A stretch of 64,000 nt of DNA from Cyrtodaria siliqua (taxonomy: Eukaryota > Mollusca > Bivalvia > Adapedonta > Hiatellidae), in the NCBI GenBank assembly GCA_037043455.1, contig JAWPHD010001827.1, forward strand, positions 124,001 through 188,000. Reading direction: 5' to 3'. Made by a program: the position numbers and the translations under genes. The notes under the pieces are model-generated. The model saw only the letters and a list, made by a program, of their open reading frames with translations. It was not told where the DNA came from and did no database searches. Below are positions 11,310 to 23,039 of this stretch, in pieces; the first letter of the stretch is position 1, and each line of letters opens with the position of its first letter.

Positions 11310-11810
11310 AATCATAGCTCTTTATGTTTTTTGTCGAGCCCGCTTAACGATCACAATGTCGTCCGGGCACACGTATGTGTCAGTAAGTTAACTTGCGTTC
11401 GTTCTTCCGTGCCTCCGACTTTCATTTGTTTATATAGTTTTCATTATTTGAATGATTTTCAGCAAACTTCACCAGCATGTATGCATCTAACATCCTGTTT
11501 AAAATGTCATGTGGCTGTGGACTATTTTTCTCCCTTTCTTGCAGGATATTCACTAATCTCCGCCAGCGTCTAACATCGTGTGTGCTAAATGTATGGTCGC
11601 TGCGACCTACCTTGAACAAAATATATATCACGTCAGGTCTCCACAAAGACATGCTTATCTTGCATTTTCTTGCAGGATGTCCACCAACCTTCACCAGCAT
11701 GTTTCTTATATGCATCTAACATCATTTGCAAAATTTCGGATCGCTGTGATTAACTTTGAACGACATATAGGTCATGTCCGGTCTCCCTTACTGCATGCAT
11801 CCTACTGTTA
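11310..11810 (+). repeat. Dispersed repeat with ~130-bp internal tandem units
   Basis: Repeated 'cttgcaggat', 'ttcaccagcatg' and 'catctaacat' segments. It belongs to the same family as the array in KAT14 intron 2 (53840-54435), including the 'gtcgagc' start and 'tatatgcatctaa'. The ORFs across it read through repeat units. Confidence 0.65.
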
Positions 11811-11833
11811 ATGACATTAATTGAATTATCTCT

Positions 11834-12707
11834 ATCCCGCCAACAACAGCCGAATTTTACAACATATGTAAATCGTTCTAAATTTAACCTACTGACGACG
11901 AGGTATATATACTGGAAAAAAAATTTTTAGCAAGCCCTTATGCACATCTAGCTTAAATAAATGTAGTTATTTTATATTGTGAAGTGTTTTAAATCATCGG
12001 CATAACTAAGGTTGATCTTCTTTTTCACTTACTTTTTGTATTCCAATCTAAGTATCAGAGTTGTCTCCCATTTAGTTAAAATATACTATTTCACATTTTA
12101 AAATACAAATAAGGTAAAGAGCAAGATAAAACATTACAAAATAACTATTATGGGCCTCAAGTTATAAAAACCTCTCAAACAATCGACAATTTCCTTGCCA
12201 TTATAAAGATATAGGGAACCAAAGGTTACCATTTGTGATATTACCTCCCTTTACATTGAAATAAGAGCGAAATTATAATTTCTGTAAAACATGTAGATTA
12301 CCACATGTTGCTATTGACTTGTTCCCTTTATATAGCTGATAATTATGTAAATTATATTGCCCATGACCGCTTTTACACATATCCTAGAATATGGTCAACG
12401 GGATTTATGTTATTTACCTGCTAAACTTATGTTTATCAGTATAAATATAACTTACATATTTTGAGAATCCAAACTCTATAGACACAATATAAATGGCTTT
12501 AACCAGCTAGGCCAAACCCGAAACTGGTGCGTCGAATTAAGAGTTACTAACTCATAATCTTTTAAGCATATTCATTTACGGGTATTCAAGAACCCGTGAA
12601 AAATCCTATACCTTTAATTGACACATATACATTATTATATGACATGAACATCCGGACAGATTTCTGATAAACGGTTTTGTAGTGCCATTTTGCCGTTATT
12701 TGGCGGA
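11834..12707 (+). mobile_element. TIR element, copy 2 (CCCGCCAA family), longer form
   Basis: Left end 'tcccgccaacaacagcc', right end 'gccgttatttggcgga'. Compared with copy 1 it carries about 560 bp of additional AT-rich sequence (about 11911-12470) between 'acgaggtatatata' and 'tatagacacaatataaa'. Either copy 1 is internally deleted or copy 2 has an insertion. Confidence 0.6.
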
Positions 12708-13119
12708 TTAGTTTCCATTAAATAGTATGCATGTAAGAAACGTATATCTCGTGTGATTGACCTTGGTGTAGTTCAAATCAAAGATATGGACTACTTCTCC
12801 ATAGGTATCGACATGCATGCCGTGACCTTCTATAGTTATAGGTGTTCCGGAAGTAAAATAAATCCCATTGAGTCCTGTACAAATTTCCCAAGCTTGCTAG
12901 TTGCAATTTTTTCAAACAAGTTCAAACTAAGATGTACTTATATATTCTTAGTGATATGAGCTTCCTCTCTAGAATACTGTAGAAAAAAAAGTAGGAATCA
13001 CGTGGCATTTAAGAAAATAAAATTATGATCTTTGTTGACACCGTGAACAAACTGCATTCATTCGACAGCTCTTAACATATTCTACTTTCACTTTCAAGTT
13101 GATAAATAAATAGGAATCC

Positions 13120-13260
13120 GGGTACCTGCACTTCTCTTACTGACGAATATATTCCTTTGGTTCATTAAGGTGTTCGAAGGATAGACTCCAATACCGCCCG
13201 GTTTACATCATTACATCATTCAAGTGTACACCGACAAAATTCAGTGGCGCCTGTTGCAGT
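13120..13260 (-). mobile_element. Decayed SINE fragment
   Basis: A reverse-orientation relic of the SINE that is intact at 18683-18990. It keeps 'gaatatattcct', 'ggttc', 'ggatagactcca', 'accgcccggtttac' and 'acaccgacaaa', with many changes. Confidence 0.5.
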
Positions 13261-13397
13261 ATAAATCGCATACGAGAAAAATATGCTATAAATGTTTTGG
13301 ATCATAGCCATTTATCCAACTACGCTGTGAAAGAAGTTTTAGGGCGTTGCAGTTTTCAGTACAAATAAAAGCTCAATAGCATTATCACGCGGCATGA

Positions 13398-13608
13398 AAG
13401 GTAGCGCCGTGGTGTAATGGTTAGCATCACGGCTTAGTAACCCAGGGATCGTGCGTTCAATCCCAGCCAGGACCGAATTTGGGTTAATTATCGAAATATT
13501 TCATAAAAAGTATTTCCTACCTTACCAGTCCTTCAGATGAGACTTTAAACCGAGGTCTGCTCGCTAAAATGCTTAGTGCAATACAGCGAGGATAAATAAA
13601 CGCTTATA
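13398..13608 (+). mobile_element. tRNA-derived SINE with 12-bp target duplication
   Basis: The RNA polymerase III promoter is visible: A box within 'tggtgtaatggttagca' and B box 'gcgttcaatccc'. The body contains 'cttcagatgagactttaaac'. The element is framed by a perfect direct repeat 'cacgcggcatga' at 13386-13397 and 13609-13620, which defines both ends. It is a SINE and not a working tRNA, because the tRNA stems are not kept. Confidence 0.85.
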
Positions 13609-13624
13609 CACGCGGCATGAGCAT

Positions 13625-15530
13625 TACGGACCCATGTTTTGAATATTGCAGCCAATCGCCTGTGTATATTATTGGGCAAATTCAATTGCAAGGTCAAGGA
13701 GTACTGTTTTGATAATGGGTAGTCGTGTTTTACATAATATTTGATCGACAGGTTGTGTGTAAACATTACAACTACTCGCGTGTAAAATTCAGACAATGGT
13801 ATTACTGCCGAATCTGTCATTTATAGCACGGCTGAAATATACCGACATTTATACCACGGTTTTGGCTCAGACCTTCATGTTTACGAAAATTATATCATAA
13901 GCAAGAATTTATGCTTATACCACAATAGCCTAAATACACACTATGCATCGTGAAATACCCGAGGATATACACAGCATATGTTACGCTCGTGCATTATCTC
14001 CCCGTACATGTGCACAACTCATGCTCTATCCTATACTTACACAATGACGTCGCGTTTTTATTGATCTTGAATTACATGAGGCCCTATTGTTGATTCGCAT
14101 GACTTTTATCTGACCCCAGGGGAATATCAGATTTTCCAGGACTCGTATAAAACGTGGATATGGAAGAATAAGAATATACACTGAACAAAATTTCTAAGTA
14201 TCAACTTTTGTATCTTAACTAATTTTCTTATTTTAAGTATATTTTAGAATACTTTAGAATATATAGGCCCTATATTATAAGTATTTTGTTTTGACCCATA
14301 GTTTCTAAAACATTTAATTTTTGTTTAAATTGTTACATCTTTTGAGAGTTACCCTCCCTTTATATGAAAACATGAAATGTGCTGATAAAACACATAACAT
14401 GAGTCAAAGATCGCTTAAAGATATACAATTCTTAAAATTGGTATAAAATAATAGAAAAAAACATAAATATTTGACCCATTTATCGCAGATTTCCCGTTTA
14501 TAAAAAATGAAATATGGATAATCTTAAATTACCTCCCTTTAAATTGAATATTGTTTGAAATTCAAGTAACTGTAATTCAGCGTTAACATTAAATATTTCG
14601 AAAATTTCTTTTGCAAACGCATTTGTAGTGGTAATCTAGTAAAACATGATGTCAAAATAATTTTAACTGGCATATTTTAGAATTAGGAAAATCGAAAGCT
14701 TCACTAATTCGAAATACTTAATAAAATCCTATATACCCAGTTGTATAAGTGTTATAACTTATTTCTAAGAAAACACATTGACTTAAAAGTTTTAAAATAT
14801 GTTCATGCAATCAGAGCAGACGATTTACACTCGTTATTTTGGAGTTTAACCGTATCTCTAATCAAGCTCAAAATACACAAAACAATGAGAATATTATTGA
14901 CATATTCTTAGGTAGGTACTTAGCCATTTAGTTTAGTGTAATTACGGTGTTTTTGTCCCCATGTTTACTTAGATATAGAAAATTGTGATCTACAATTGTT
15001 TCAAAATTATAAAAACCCGTAGAGGCCACGTAAAACGGTATATGAGACATATGGTGGATAGGTGCAAGCACTTGAACATCACACACAGGATAAGTGAGAA
15101 AAAGAAAACTGAAACTGTTGCAAAATCAAAATTACCCAACCATAATTACCATAGTTACCATAGTGCATTTAAATCATTTACAGCCAATTCAAAACAATAG
15201 GAATTAGTGAGACACGCGAAACTTAACATCCACTTAACATCCACTTCACAAAGGACTTTTATTTATTCTCTTTATTGCCTCTTTACGGAGAATGTGCAGT
15301 GCGCAATATTAACATGTAATACTCTCTTATTACTTCACTGAGTGTGAGGAACTAGCAACTCTTTGTGTGTGGTACCACTATAACAGCTGTTTGCTGTGTA
15401 CAATGATTATAAATTGTATAAGGGTTGACTTTGTATTTGCATTTAGCACGCATCTGTGTAGAAAAGTAAGTGCACTAATTTATTATTTTCTATAAATATC
15501 AAACAATGCATCAACTTGTATTAATTGCAT
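13625..15530. other. AT-rich intergenic, no gene seen
   Basis: Long A/T-rich stretch. ORFs are short, with no family resemblance, and no element ends were found. Confidence 0.4.
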
Positions 15531-15539
15531 CAATAATAA

Positions 15540-15975
15540 GTTATGAGCGGAAACCGCTAAAATCATCAAGTTTCAAAAATGAAAGGTCCGTTACTCAGGC
15601 ATTATGGGTGCAGTGTAGCTGGCTATCGAACCTGACCCAAGATACTATGCCCATAAACATTGTCCCCAAGTTTCATCAAAATTGGATTATAAATGTTAAT
15701 GTTATTGAGCGGAAACTGAAAACAAAAAAAATCAAACTAAAAAAATCAAAAAGCCTAACTCCGGTGTTTCTTGAGTAATAGCATCCAGTAAAAATCCAGT
15801 TAGTGAGCAGACACCGTCATTTTCAATAATCCAAGGGCCATAACTCTGGTGTTTTTTTAGAAATAGCATTGGTTATTGAATTTGAACGAGCTACTTTGGC
15901 CATAAACATTGTGGCCAAGTTTTATCAAGTTTGGATTAAACCTACTCCAGTTATGGAGCGAACAATACATTGCCG
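15540..15975 (+). repeat. Dispersed 'gggccataactctggtg' repeat
   Basis: Shows 'gccataaacattgt.ccaag', 'tttcatcaa..ttggatta' twice, 'ccaagggccataactctgg' and 'tatggagcgaac'. It ends near a 'ccggccgcccg' step. No coding content. Confidence 0.6.
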
Positions 15976-16145
15976 GCCGCCCGTCTGCTGTGCGTGATCA
16001 CGTGATACATCCCACCAAGACGGGCGTAATAAAATCGGAAGCAAGTACTAACCGACGGACGGATTAACAAACTCACACACATACACCCGGATGATATAGT
16101 GATCGCTAAGTCGAGATTAAACGGGTTCAACAAAAAAATGATTTG

Positions 16146-16500
16146 AATGTTGTTTAACAGCTCATCAACAAACTACAGGTTATTTAGAGCCGCCCCAGGA
16201 AAAAACTGGTTTGAATGTTGTTTAACAGCTCATCAACAAACTATAGGTTATTTAGGGCCGCCCCAGAGAGAGGGGAAGCTGCCCTACTCTTACTAGCGAA
16301 TATATTCCTATGGTTCTCTTCGGAGGATATACTCCAGTATGCAAGAAAGTTTGGTTGATGCCCATCCGAAGGGCGAGGATAAGGGAACGTGACGTACCCA
16401 AGAACATTGACAAAACTCAGTAGCGCTGGTGAGACTTTAATCAGGGTAGACCGGTTTTAAGCCCACAACGCTATCCATTGGACCACGCCTGCCCCTTACA
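16146..16500 (-). mobile_element. SINE relic (reverse) with duplicated 3' end
   Basis: The 3'-end segment starting 'ttgaatgttgtttaacagc' occurs twice, at 16146 and 16212. The rest of the SINE follows in reverse: 'tcctatggttct', 'ggaggatatactcca' and 'cattggaccacgcctgcccc', the last being the complement of the A-box head. It is diverged and partly rearranged relative to 18683-18990. Confidence 0.65.
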
Positions 16501-17430
16501 TAACTAAAGGGGTGTTCCACGGAACACTTGTGTCGCCTGTCATGAGCTTATTTCAGACAATCTAACTATAATGTTTGAAGATCGGGGTGCAATCCTTCAT
16601 GAATTGGAGCAGATTTGTTATGTGTTACAGTTCATGAAAAGGGTCATAATCCTGCATTAGATAATTGATAAGGAAAAACTGTATAAAGTTCAATGACCAT
16701 AGGTCAGTATTTTGCGAAGTTATGAGCTATGTTAGGTTGCAGGTTAAAGTTTTATGAAAAGGGGCGTAGTTCTACCGAAATGAGTCGGACAACAGCATTA
16801 AATGTGTGATAAAGAACTACAAATGTGTCCATAGGACACGGATGCCCCCAGTTAGATCACTATGCCATAGCATTTTGATAATGAACATAGACACTGATAA
16901 ACACGTTCAACTTAGGTACGCATCTTCACTTTCTGGTCAACATTCTTGTAAAGTTTGGTGACCATGGGTTGACTAGTTATGGAGGATCACGCGACACAAG
17001 TTTTTCAGACCTTATTTTGACAAAAATCAAAATGAAAACCCAGTTGCGCATCTTCACTTGGTGGTCAACATACCTGTAAAGTCTGGCGAACTTGAGTTAA
17101 ACTGTTATGGAGAATCACGTGACGGAATTTTTTTTCAGCCCACATTTTGACTAAGTCAAGGGCCATAACTCTGTGGTTATTGGTCCAAACTAAAAACGGA
17201 AACCCAGGTGCACATCTTCACTTGCTGATCAACATTCCTGTAAAGTTTTGCGACCGTGGGTTAAATAGTAATGGAGGAGGGCGCGACACAAGTTTTACAG
17301 CCCTATTTTGACCCAGGTGCACATCTTTACTTGCTGGCAACATTCCTGTAAAGTTTCGCGACCGTGGTAACAATAGCTATGGAGGATCGCGCGACACACG
17401 TTTTCGGGACGGACGTACGTACACGGACAA
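16500..17430 (+). repeat. Dispersed repeat block with irregular internal copies
   Basis: Phrases such as 'catcttcacttgctggtcaa', 'cattcctgtaaagttt' and 'tatggaggatc.cgcgacac' return at about 16920, 17045, 17210 and 17325. 'caagggccataactctg' occurs near 17156. It ends at 'gggacggacgtacgtac', a usual terminal feature of these blocks. Confidence 0.6.
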
Positions 17431-17784
17431 GTGCAAATGATTTAAAACTTTTTATTTTTATTTTCGTATGCGTCTAATTTAACATGACATGTATAACATT
17501 TATATATGTTTGCATGTGTTTGTGATATACTCGAAGACTTCTATCAAGACAAAAGTTTAAATGTTGCATGTAAAAATTATTATGAGCCGTTTTTCAAGTC
17601 CTTGAGTATACCATAAATAACACCTGCAATCTACCAGTTTTATGCGTTTACATATTGTCTAATAAGTAAAAATATTTTGCAATATGGCATTATACATACA
17701 TTCATTGTCCCTCCTTCATGTGCACATAGTCAATTTCACTTTGTGAGTATGTTCCAGAGGAACCCAGCACATTAATGGAAGATT

Positions 17785-18195
17785 TAGAATACCAAGTCCT
17801 AGGCTGAGGGGGTCATTGTCATACCTAGGCTGATGGGGTCATTGTTGTATCGGGTACTATTGTCATACCTAGGCTGATGGGGTCATTGTCGTATCGGGTT
17901 CTAGAGAAAGGTACCCGGGGTACATTTATGTATACAGAAACGTTCCCTTAAAATTAACTCTTCGAATCTCCAACTTAACGTACCCGAGACAAAATATCGC
18001 GAGAAAGTACAATGTCGTAAAATTATTCTTGTTTTACTGAAAAAGAGCGAAACAATACAAACATGATGCTGCTAATTTACACAATGTGAAAAAACAAGAA
18101 TTTCAAATTCTAAACTGTTCCAATTTCACCAATTTTCACCATTTCGAGTACTTTTCTGTATACCCGATACGACAATAACCCCATCGGTGTAACTG
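17785..18195 (+). repeat. Inverted-repeat unit with duplicated left end
   Basis: 'cctaggctgatggggtcatt' is present three times with small changes at 17800-17895. Its inverted partner 'cgatacgacaataaccccat' lies at 18167-18186, so about 25 bp at each end are complementary around a 250-bp interior. This fits a short TIR element whose left end was tandemly duplicated. Confidence 0.6.
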
Positions 18196-18682
18196 TCTAT
18201 AATCTGCTTAGTGGCGAGCTGCTTGCAGGCACTGCAGGCCCGGGCCTACAACTTTTCCCTTATGAACATTTCAAAAACTGAGGGGGTAGTGGGTGATGCG
18301 GGTTTCGACAATCAAATCTTGAAATCCTTCAAAAAAGGGGGATTTTGGAGTTCTGTCCGAATGCAGCATTTTAAAAACAAAAACTTGGGGAAGTGGAGTG
18401 CATGCAAATGACTCATGTCTTGAGCATGGTTCAGACCCCTTAGACAGATTTCGAGTTTTACGATGTTCTGTAGCACATTACAGATAAACTTCGACGTCTG
18501 AACTATAATGAGAAACAATCTGAATTGTTTTACACGATAACAGCATATATTTTCGAATGCAAAGTCCAAATACAATTTGAAAACTTACCATAACTTGCAT
18601 AAGTTCGCCGAAGTCGATCGCCATTTTAACAGTTGACAACAACAAAAATATAAACATTAAGTATTTCTTTATCATGTTAATA

Positions 18683-18990
18683 GGGGCTGGCGTGGCGCAG
18701 TCGGTAGCGCGGCGGATTTGTAACCGGAGGCCCCGGGTTCAATCCTCCGTGGTGCCACTGAGTTCCGTCGGTGTGTTCTTGGGCAAGACACTTTACCTTA
18801 GCCTCGTCCGTCGGATGGGGACGTAAACCGGGCGGTCCCGTGTACGGCTATCCCACGTTAAAGAACCATAGGAATCTATTCGATAATAAGAGTAGGGCTG
18901 GTTCCCGGATTCCTATGTATCCTTCCCCTCTCTCTGGGGCGGCTCTAAATAACCTATACTGTGTTGATGAGCCGTTAAACAACATTCAAT
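18683..18990 (+). mobile_element. Full-length tRNA-derived SINE with 13-bp target duplication
   Basis: The head 'ggctggcgtggcgcagtcgg' carries an A box and 'ccgggttcaatcctc' the B box. The body has 'gtgttcttgggcaagacact', a phrase widely conserved in invertebrate SINE bodies, then 'aaccgggcggtccc' and 'gatgagccgttaaac'. A perfect direct repeat 'tatcatgttaata' flanks it at 18670-18682 and 18991-19003, so it is probably a recent insertion. Reverse relics are at 34503-34813, 16146-16500 and 13120-13260. Confidence 0.9.
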
Positions 18991-19349
18991 TATCATGTTA
19001 ATATATCTGATCCAATGTAAATGAAATGCCAATATGTATTTGATATAAAAACAATGTTGACCGTTATTGAGAAAAATGCAAAATACCAACGGATGCACCA
19101 AATATATTATACTTTTTGAATTAAGCAAAGTTCGGCGTGAGAATTCGGCAATAAAAGAACGTTTTACGGTAACAGTTGTTTTAATTTAAATAGCTGAGAG
19201 TTTTTTTTATCCAATGATGTGTAAAGAAATTGTTTTCTAGACGAATAAACTACCTCAATTTTAGTTACGCCGTTGGTGCCCACGGCGGAATTTGCACAAA
19301 CGGATAATAGGTACGAACGGATGCAATTTTTACCCCCGACTTTAAAACT

Positions 19350-19600
19350 GCTTGCATATAACTAAATACAATTTAGATTTGTTATTTGTCTTCGTTATTG
19401 TACCTTAGGTTTAAATATATTATTGGTGCAATAATATCAGCAATTTGTAATATCCATAAACTGTTTGCTTTATACTATTCGTATAGTTAATATTAATGAT
19501 TGAACAAATGAAAGCTGACTAACGGGACGTCCGGGACGTCCCGCCCGTGAGTTTTTGAGGAAATCAAGATTGCCATATGTCCCTTTAAACCAGAAGACAT
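19350..19600 (+). repeat. Dispersed repeat, copy 1 (pair with 62290-62550)
   Basis: Shared order of segments: 'tgcttgcat', 'aaatacaatttagattt', 'gtcttcgttatt', 'tattattggtgcaataatat', 'caatttgtaatat' and 'agattgccatatgtccctt'. A fragment of the final segment also recurs near 46965. Confidence 0.55.
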
Positions 19601-19859
19601 CTGTTTAACATGCATTTTACTAATAATTAGTTAAACAGTTTATTAGCCAGGCATTGTTTACATGAAAAAAAAACATTCAACTTTGTATGTATCACATGTC
19701 ATTCAAGGCAAATCATATGACTTACCTAAATATTTTATACTTTTGCTGTGTAATTCGGTAATAATTTGCATAGTTATAACACCAGTGCCCAGTGAATTAC
19801 AGAATATACAATGGTGTTAATGGTTCACTTCCATGATGTAAGCTACATGTATGTGATCA

Positions 19860-20015
19860 ATTATCGTTCAGAACAAATTGAAATTTTATATATATTTCAA
19901 CATATTTTATTTATTTTTGGCACACAAATTTTAGGATCGGCCCCTTAAAATAGGGTCGGTCGGGCAATCGGAAACACACATCTATTTTTCTTTTTTTTCC
20001 TAAGTAAACATGCTT
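19860..20015 (+). repeat. Dispersed repeat with 'agggtcggtcggg' core
   Basis: 'cggccccttaaaatagggtc' and 'ggtcgggcaatcggaaacac' match the block near 61825-61885 ('cagcccctaaaacagggtc', 'ggtagggaaaccggaacc'). Confidence 0.5.
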
Positions 20016-20298
20016 ATATTTAAAGATATATAAATTATACAGATATACTATATAGAGAATAATATACAGGCATTTCCTATATCATGCTGTATTGCCTTGA
20101 GACGCCAATATCTGCCCGAAAGCTTATATTTGGGCGAAGGCTTGACACGATATGAAAATTTCAATATTTCATTCTATGTATGGCATATATATTTCAAAAA
20201 TTATTTTGTTGATTTTAGAATTGATTGGAAAATAATGATTAAATATTTATTTCTCGGCGGATATAATAGCTGATCTTTCATGATCGAGTGCTGATTTA

Positions 20299-20460
20299 TT
20301 AAACTCTTTAAAAAACAACTTATCGTTTGGCAATGTTGTAGAAACTGGTTACTTTGAATAGACATTCTGGGTACAGTTTTACCCTTATCCAACCAGATAT
20401 GTTCTAGTAACCAGTTTCTACAACATTGCCAAACGATAAGTTGTTTTTTAAAGAGTTTTA
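20299..20460. repeat. Perfect 52-bp inverted repeat with 58-bp spacer
   Basis: The left arm 20299-20350 (ends 'gtagaaactggttac') and right arm 20409-20460 (starts 'gtaaccagtttctac') are exact reverse complements over about 52 bp. They could form a long hairpin in RNA or DNA. It lies 65 bp upstream of a hammerhead-like motif and may belong to the same retroelement end. Confidence 0.85.
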
Positions 20461-20520
20461 TTTAAACTGCCGTGTATTTTAGTGTTTTTTGTTTCGTATT
20501 TGTTATTTTCGTGTTTGTGT

Positions 20521-20557
20521 ACCCCTGATGAAGGCGTAAAGCCGAAAGCGCTTGGGT
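20521..20557 (+). ncRNA. Hammerhead-ribozyme-like motif (candidate)
   Basis: CTGATGA at 20525-20531 and GAAA at 20544-20547 form the conserved core. Stem II pairs GGC (20533-20535) with GCC (20541-20543) around a GTAAA loop. Stem I pairs ACCC (20521-20524) with GGGT (20554-20557). Stem III is the palindrome AGCGCT (20547-20552) followed by T at the predicted cleavage position 20553. One extra A (20532) lies between the core and stem II and may lower activity. Penelope-like retroelements are known to carry type I hammerheads with very short palindromic stem III, which fits this layout. Confidence 0.55.
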
Positions 20558-20789
20558 TTTTATAAACTGTAGCACTATATGAATGTTTTTTCCCCATCTA
20601 TTAATTTATTCCAACATTTTCGTATCCCCTCGGGGATCCAGTGCTTTTTGAAAGGTATTTTGTAGATGTATGTATTTTCTCACCATTATATATATATATA
20701 TCACATGTTACTTGCTTTTCTGGTATTAAAGAGGAATTGTCGCTATAGAGAACAGTGTCGGTTTTATATACAGACACTAAAGTAACAGG

Positions 20790-21210
20790 TAATTTAATTA
20801 ATTTCTTGACCATGTAATTGACCCCAGGTCTGACATTTATTTGATAATGTTGATTTAATTATTATTGCATTTTTATCTATGATAACTGTAACACAAATGA
20901 TCTTCGCCTTTATGTACGGTACGTCACGGTGCGGAATTATATTTAGTAGTATTATCTCATCACGTCTGATAGATATAGTTCGTGTATGCATGCTAATTGT
21001 TCTAATATACGATATTAATAAATGTATTAATATTTTCTTTTATCTTTATATTTATTGTACGCCTACTTATACTGGTAATCTCCTTTAGTTTCATTACACT
21101 AAGCCAAACTAGATATTACTTCTTTCGGTATATCCGTACCACGCACCTGCTGCTTCCGTTATATTTCGCACTGTCCGGTACGGTACGGTACGGCTTTTAT
21201 CCCCAACCTA
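20790..21210 (+). repeat. Dispersed repeat, family S, copy 1
   Basis: Starts 'ttaattaatttcttgaccat' and contains 'taattgttctaatatacgat', then 'cacctgctgcttccgttata' and a 'cggtacggtacgg' end. A second plus copy is at 27055-27370, and a reverse 3' fragment is at about 25895-25980. Confidence 0.65.
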
Positions 21211-21447
21211 TTAAAAAGTGAGATTAGCATCTAGCCAATTTTAGTCAGTAATCGAATATTTAAATGTTAATCATTTGACGGAGAATTAATTTTAAAACGA
21301 AGTTTAAACGTTTCAGTATATTTTTAAATTATGATAACAAATAACAAAATTGTAATTTCACCGAGGGTTGTCAAGAAGAGGCGGTAGACGAGGAGTTTCC
21401 CCTGCTACTTTGACTGATCTACCCGGCTACTATGAATAACTACTATA

Positions 21448-22638
21448 CTCCTCAAAATAAGTTAAGGACCATCCCTTCTTTATTTCAATAAGATTAAAGT
21501 TTACATCATATCATAAGTTTAAATACACATTGCATTCCAAAAATGGGGACTGTTTCTTATTTCTGTATTCTTTAGGAACATCTTACCCCAAAAAAATAAA
21601 AAAATTAAAAAAATTAAAAATTCGAAAATTCAGATTTTGAAATAATAAAACCCTTTTTTTCACCCAGTAGCGTTATTTCTTGTTATTTTCACCATTTTCT
21701 TTAGAATTATAGATAAGCGTGCAGTGCCAAATATGCAACTAGGTCTTGAAAATTTACTTGGATGGGATAAAAAAATCAGTGTTTTTCAAAACTGTTCGGT
21801 GTATGCATTTAATAAATACTTTCAATGGTTAGTCAATTTCGGAGAAAATAAAATATCGCGTCCATAGTTCCATTGGTAGTGATTAAACGTAATGAGTAAA
21901 TTCACAAAACATATTAAAACTTTCAGTATTGTTGTTTTGGGGCAAATTAATGATTTTTAGAAATTATCAAAAATCTCTGACACTTCTTAATTAACAGAAC
22001 AATGCATATCAACATGTTGTTTTTTCATCTAAATCAGAAGACCCGACAATGTCCTGTTTAATGCAATATTGCTTACACTTTATGTGTGACCGTTTGAAAA
22101 TGGTATGTAGGCTATTTCACTGGTAAGTGGTCAGATACCACTATTGTTTTGGGGCTGCTGATTGGCTGAAAAAAGTATAGGGCCTATTAGGGTATATACT
22201 TTTCGAAAGAGCTATCTTCTGATTGGATGGAATTGCCCAAATCATAATTGATGCACATAAAATGTCAAAATGATATTTTTTGAGTGATAAAAAAAAAAAT
22301 AGAACTGTATTGTTTTCTTGCATATTGGCTATTCTATGGAGGAAATAACAGTGACAGTAACTGTTCAAAAATTCACATTTATTTGCTGCGCGTCCGAGGG
22401 TCATCACCTTCATCAAACCGAAGTAGGTGAAAGCATCAGATCACCCCCAGTTTCAGGCACTTTTTTAAGTGTGTCTATGATAGGTCTTGAAAATAAAATA
22501 GACTATATGGTTCATTCGGATATGTGGTATGTATTTATTGCTAAAAACGCTATAATGTAACCCTATGTAAAATGCAGTAGTGGTATATGAAAAGTATATG
22601 GAGAAATATTCTTGCGGACCTTAACTCTTTTTGAGGAG
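21448..22638. mobile_element. Non-autonomous Tc1/mariner-like element
   Basis: The left terminus 'ctcctcaaaataagttaagg' (21448-21470 in full) and the right terminus ending 'ctctttttgaggag' (22616-22638) are inverted repeats of 23 bp with a few mismatches. TA dinucleotides lie just outside or within two bases of both ends, as expected for this superfamily. The 1.19-kb interior has no transposase ORF, so the element is decayed or was never autonomous. Confidence 0.6.
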
Positions 22639-23039
22639 AATATGTTATACCGGTATAGATCAAAATACCCGATTATTATGCTCTGTGGGCCGCTTACGTA
22701 TATATACCAGACGCATGCAGGTATATATACCAGACAAATGGGGTGCAATTTATTGGTATCCCGGTTATATGCCGTGGTGTACCTGTTTAATCCGATTTTA
22801 ACTCGATTCATTCCGGGTGACTGCGCGCGCATCCAATCGGCATATGCCGTCCAGCACTGATAGAATAGCTCGGCACATTTCGGTGTACCGATCACGTGAC
22901 CGACCAATAAAAAGTGCACCCATGCAGGTACAGTAAATTTGATAGTCTTGTTTACGTTGATACCTGCGTTTTTTTAATAGATACGTATTTTATTTGATGT
23001 GTTTTTGTCATTAATTAATACATCGTCTTGTTATTTCCG

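Noticed and set aside
11079..11573. 164-codon plus-strand ORF
   Set aside because: Spans the end of a family R repeat and the start of another dispersed repeat; no domain.
13403..13475. tRNA gene
   Set aside because: A and B boxes are present but the acceptor and anticodon stems do not pair; a 12-bp target duplication shows it is a SINE.
18686..18760. tRNA gene
   Set aside because: tRNA-like head of a 308-bp SINE with a 13-bp target duplication.
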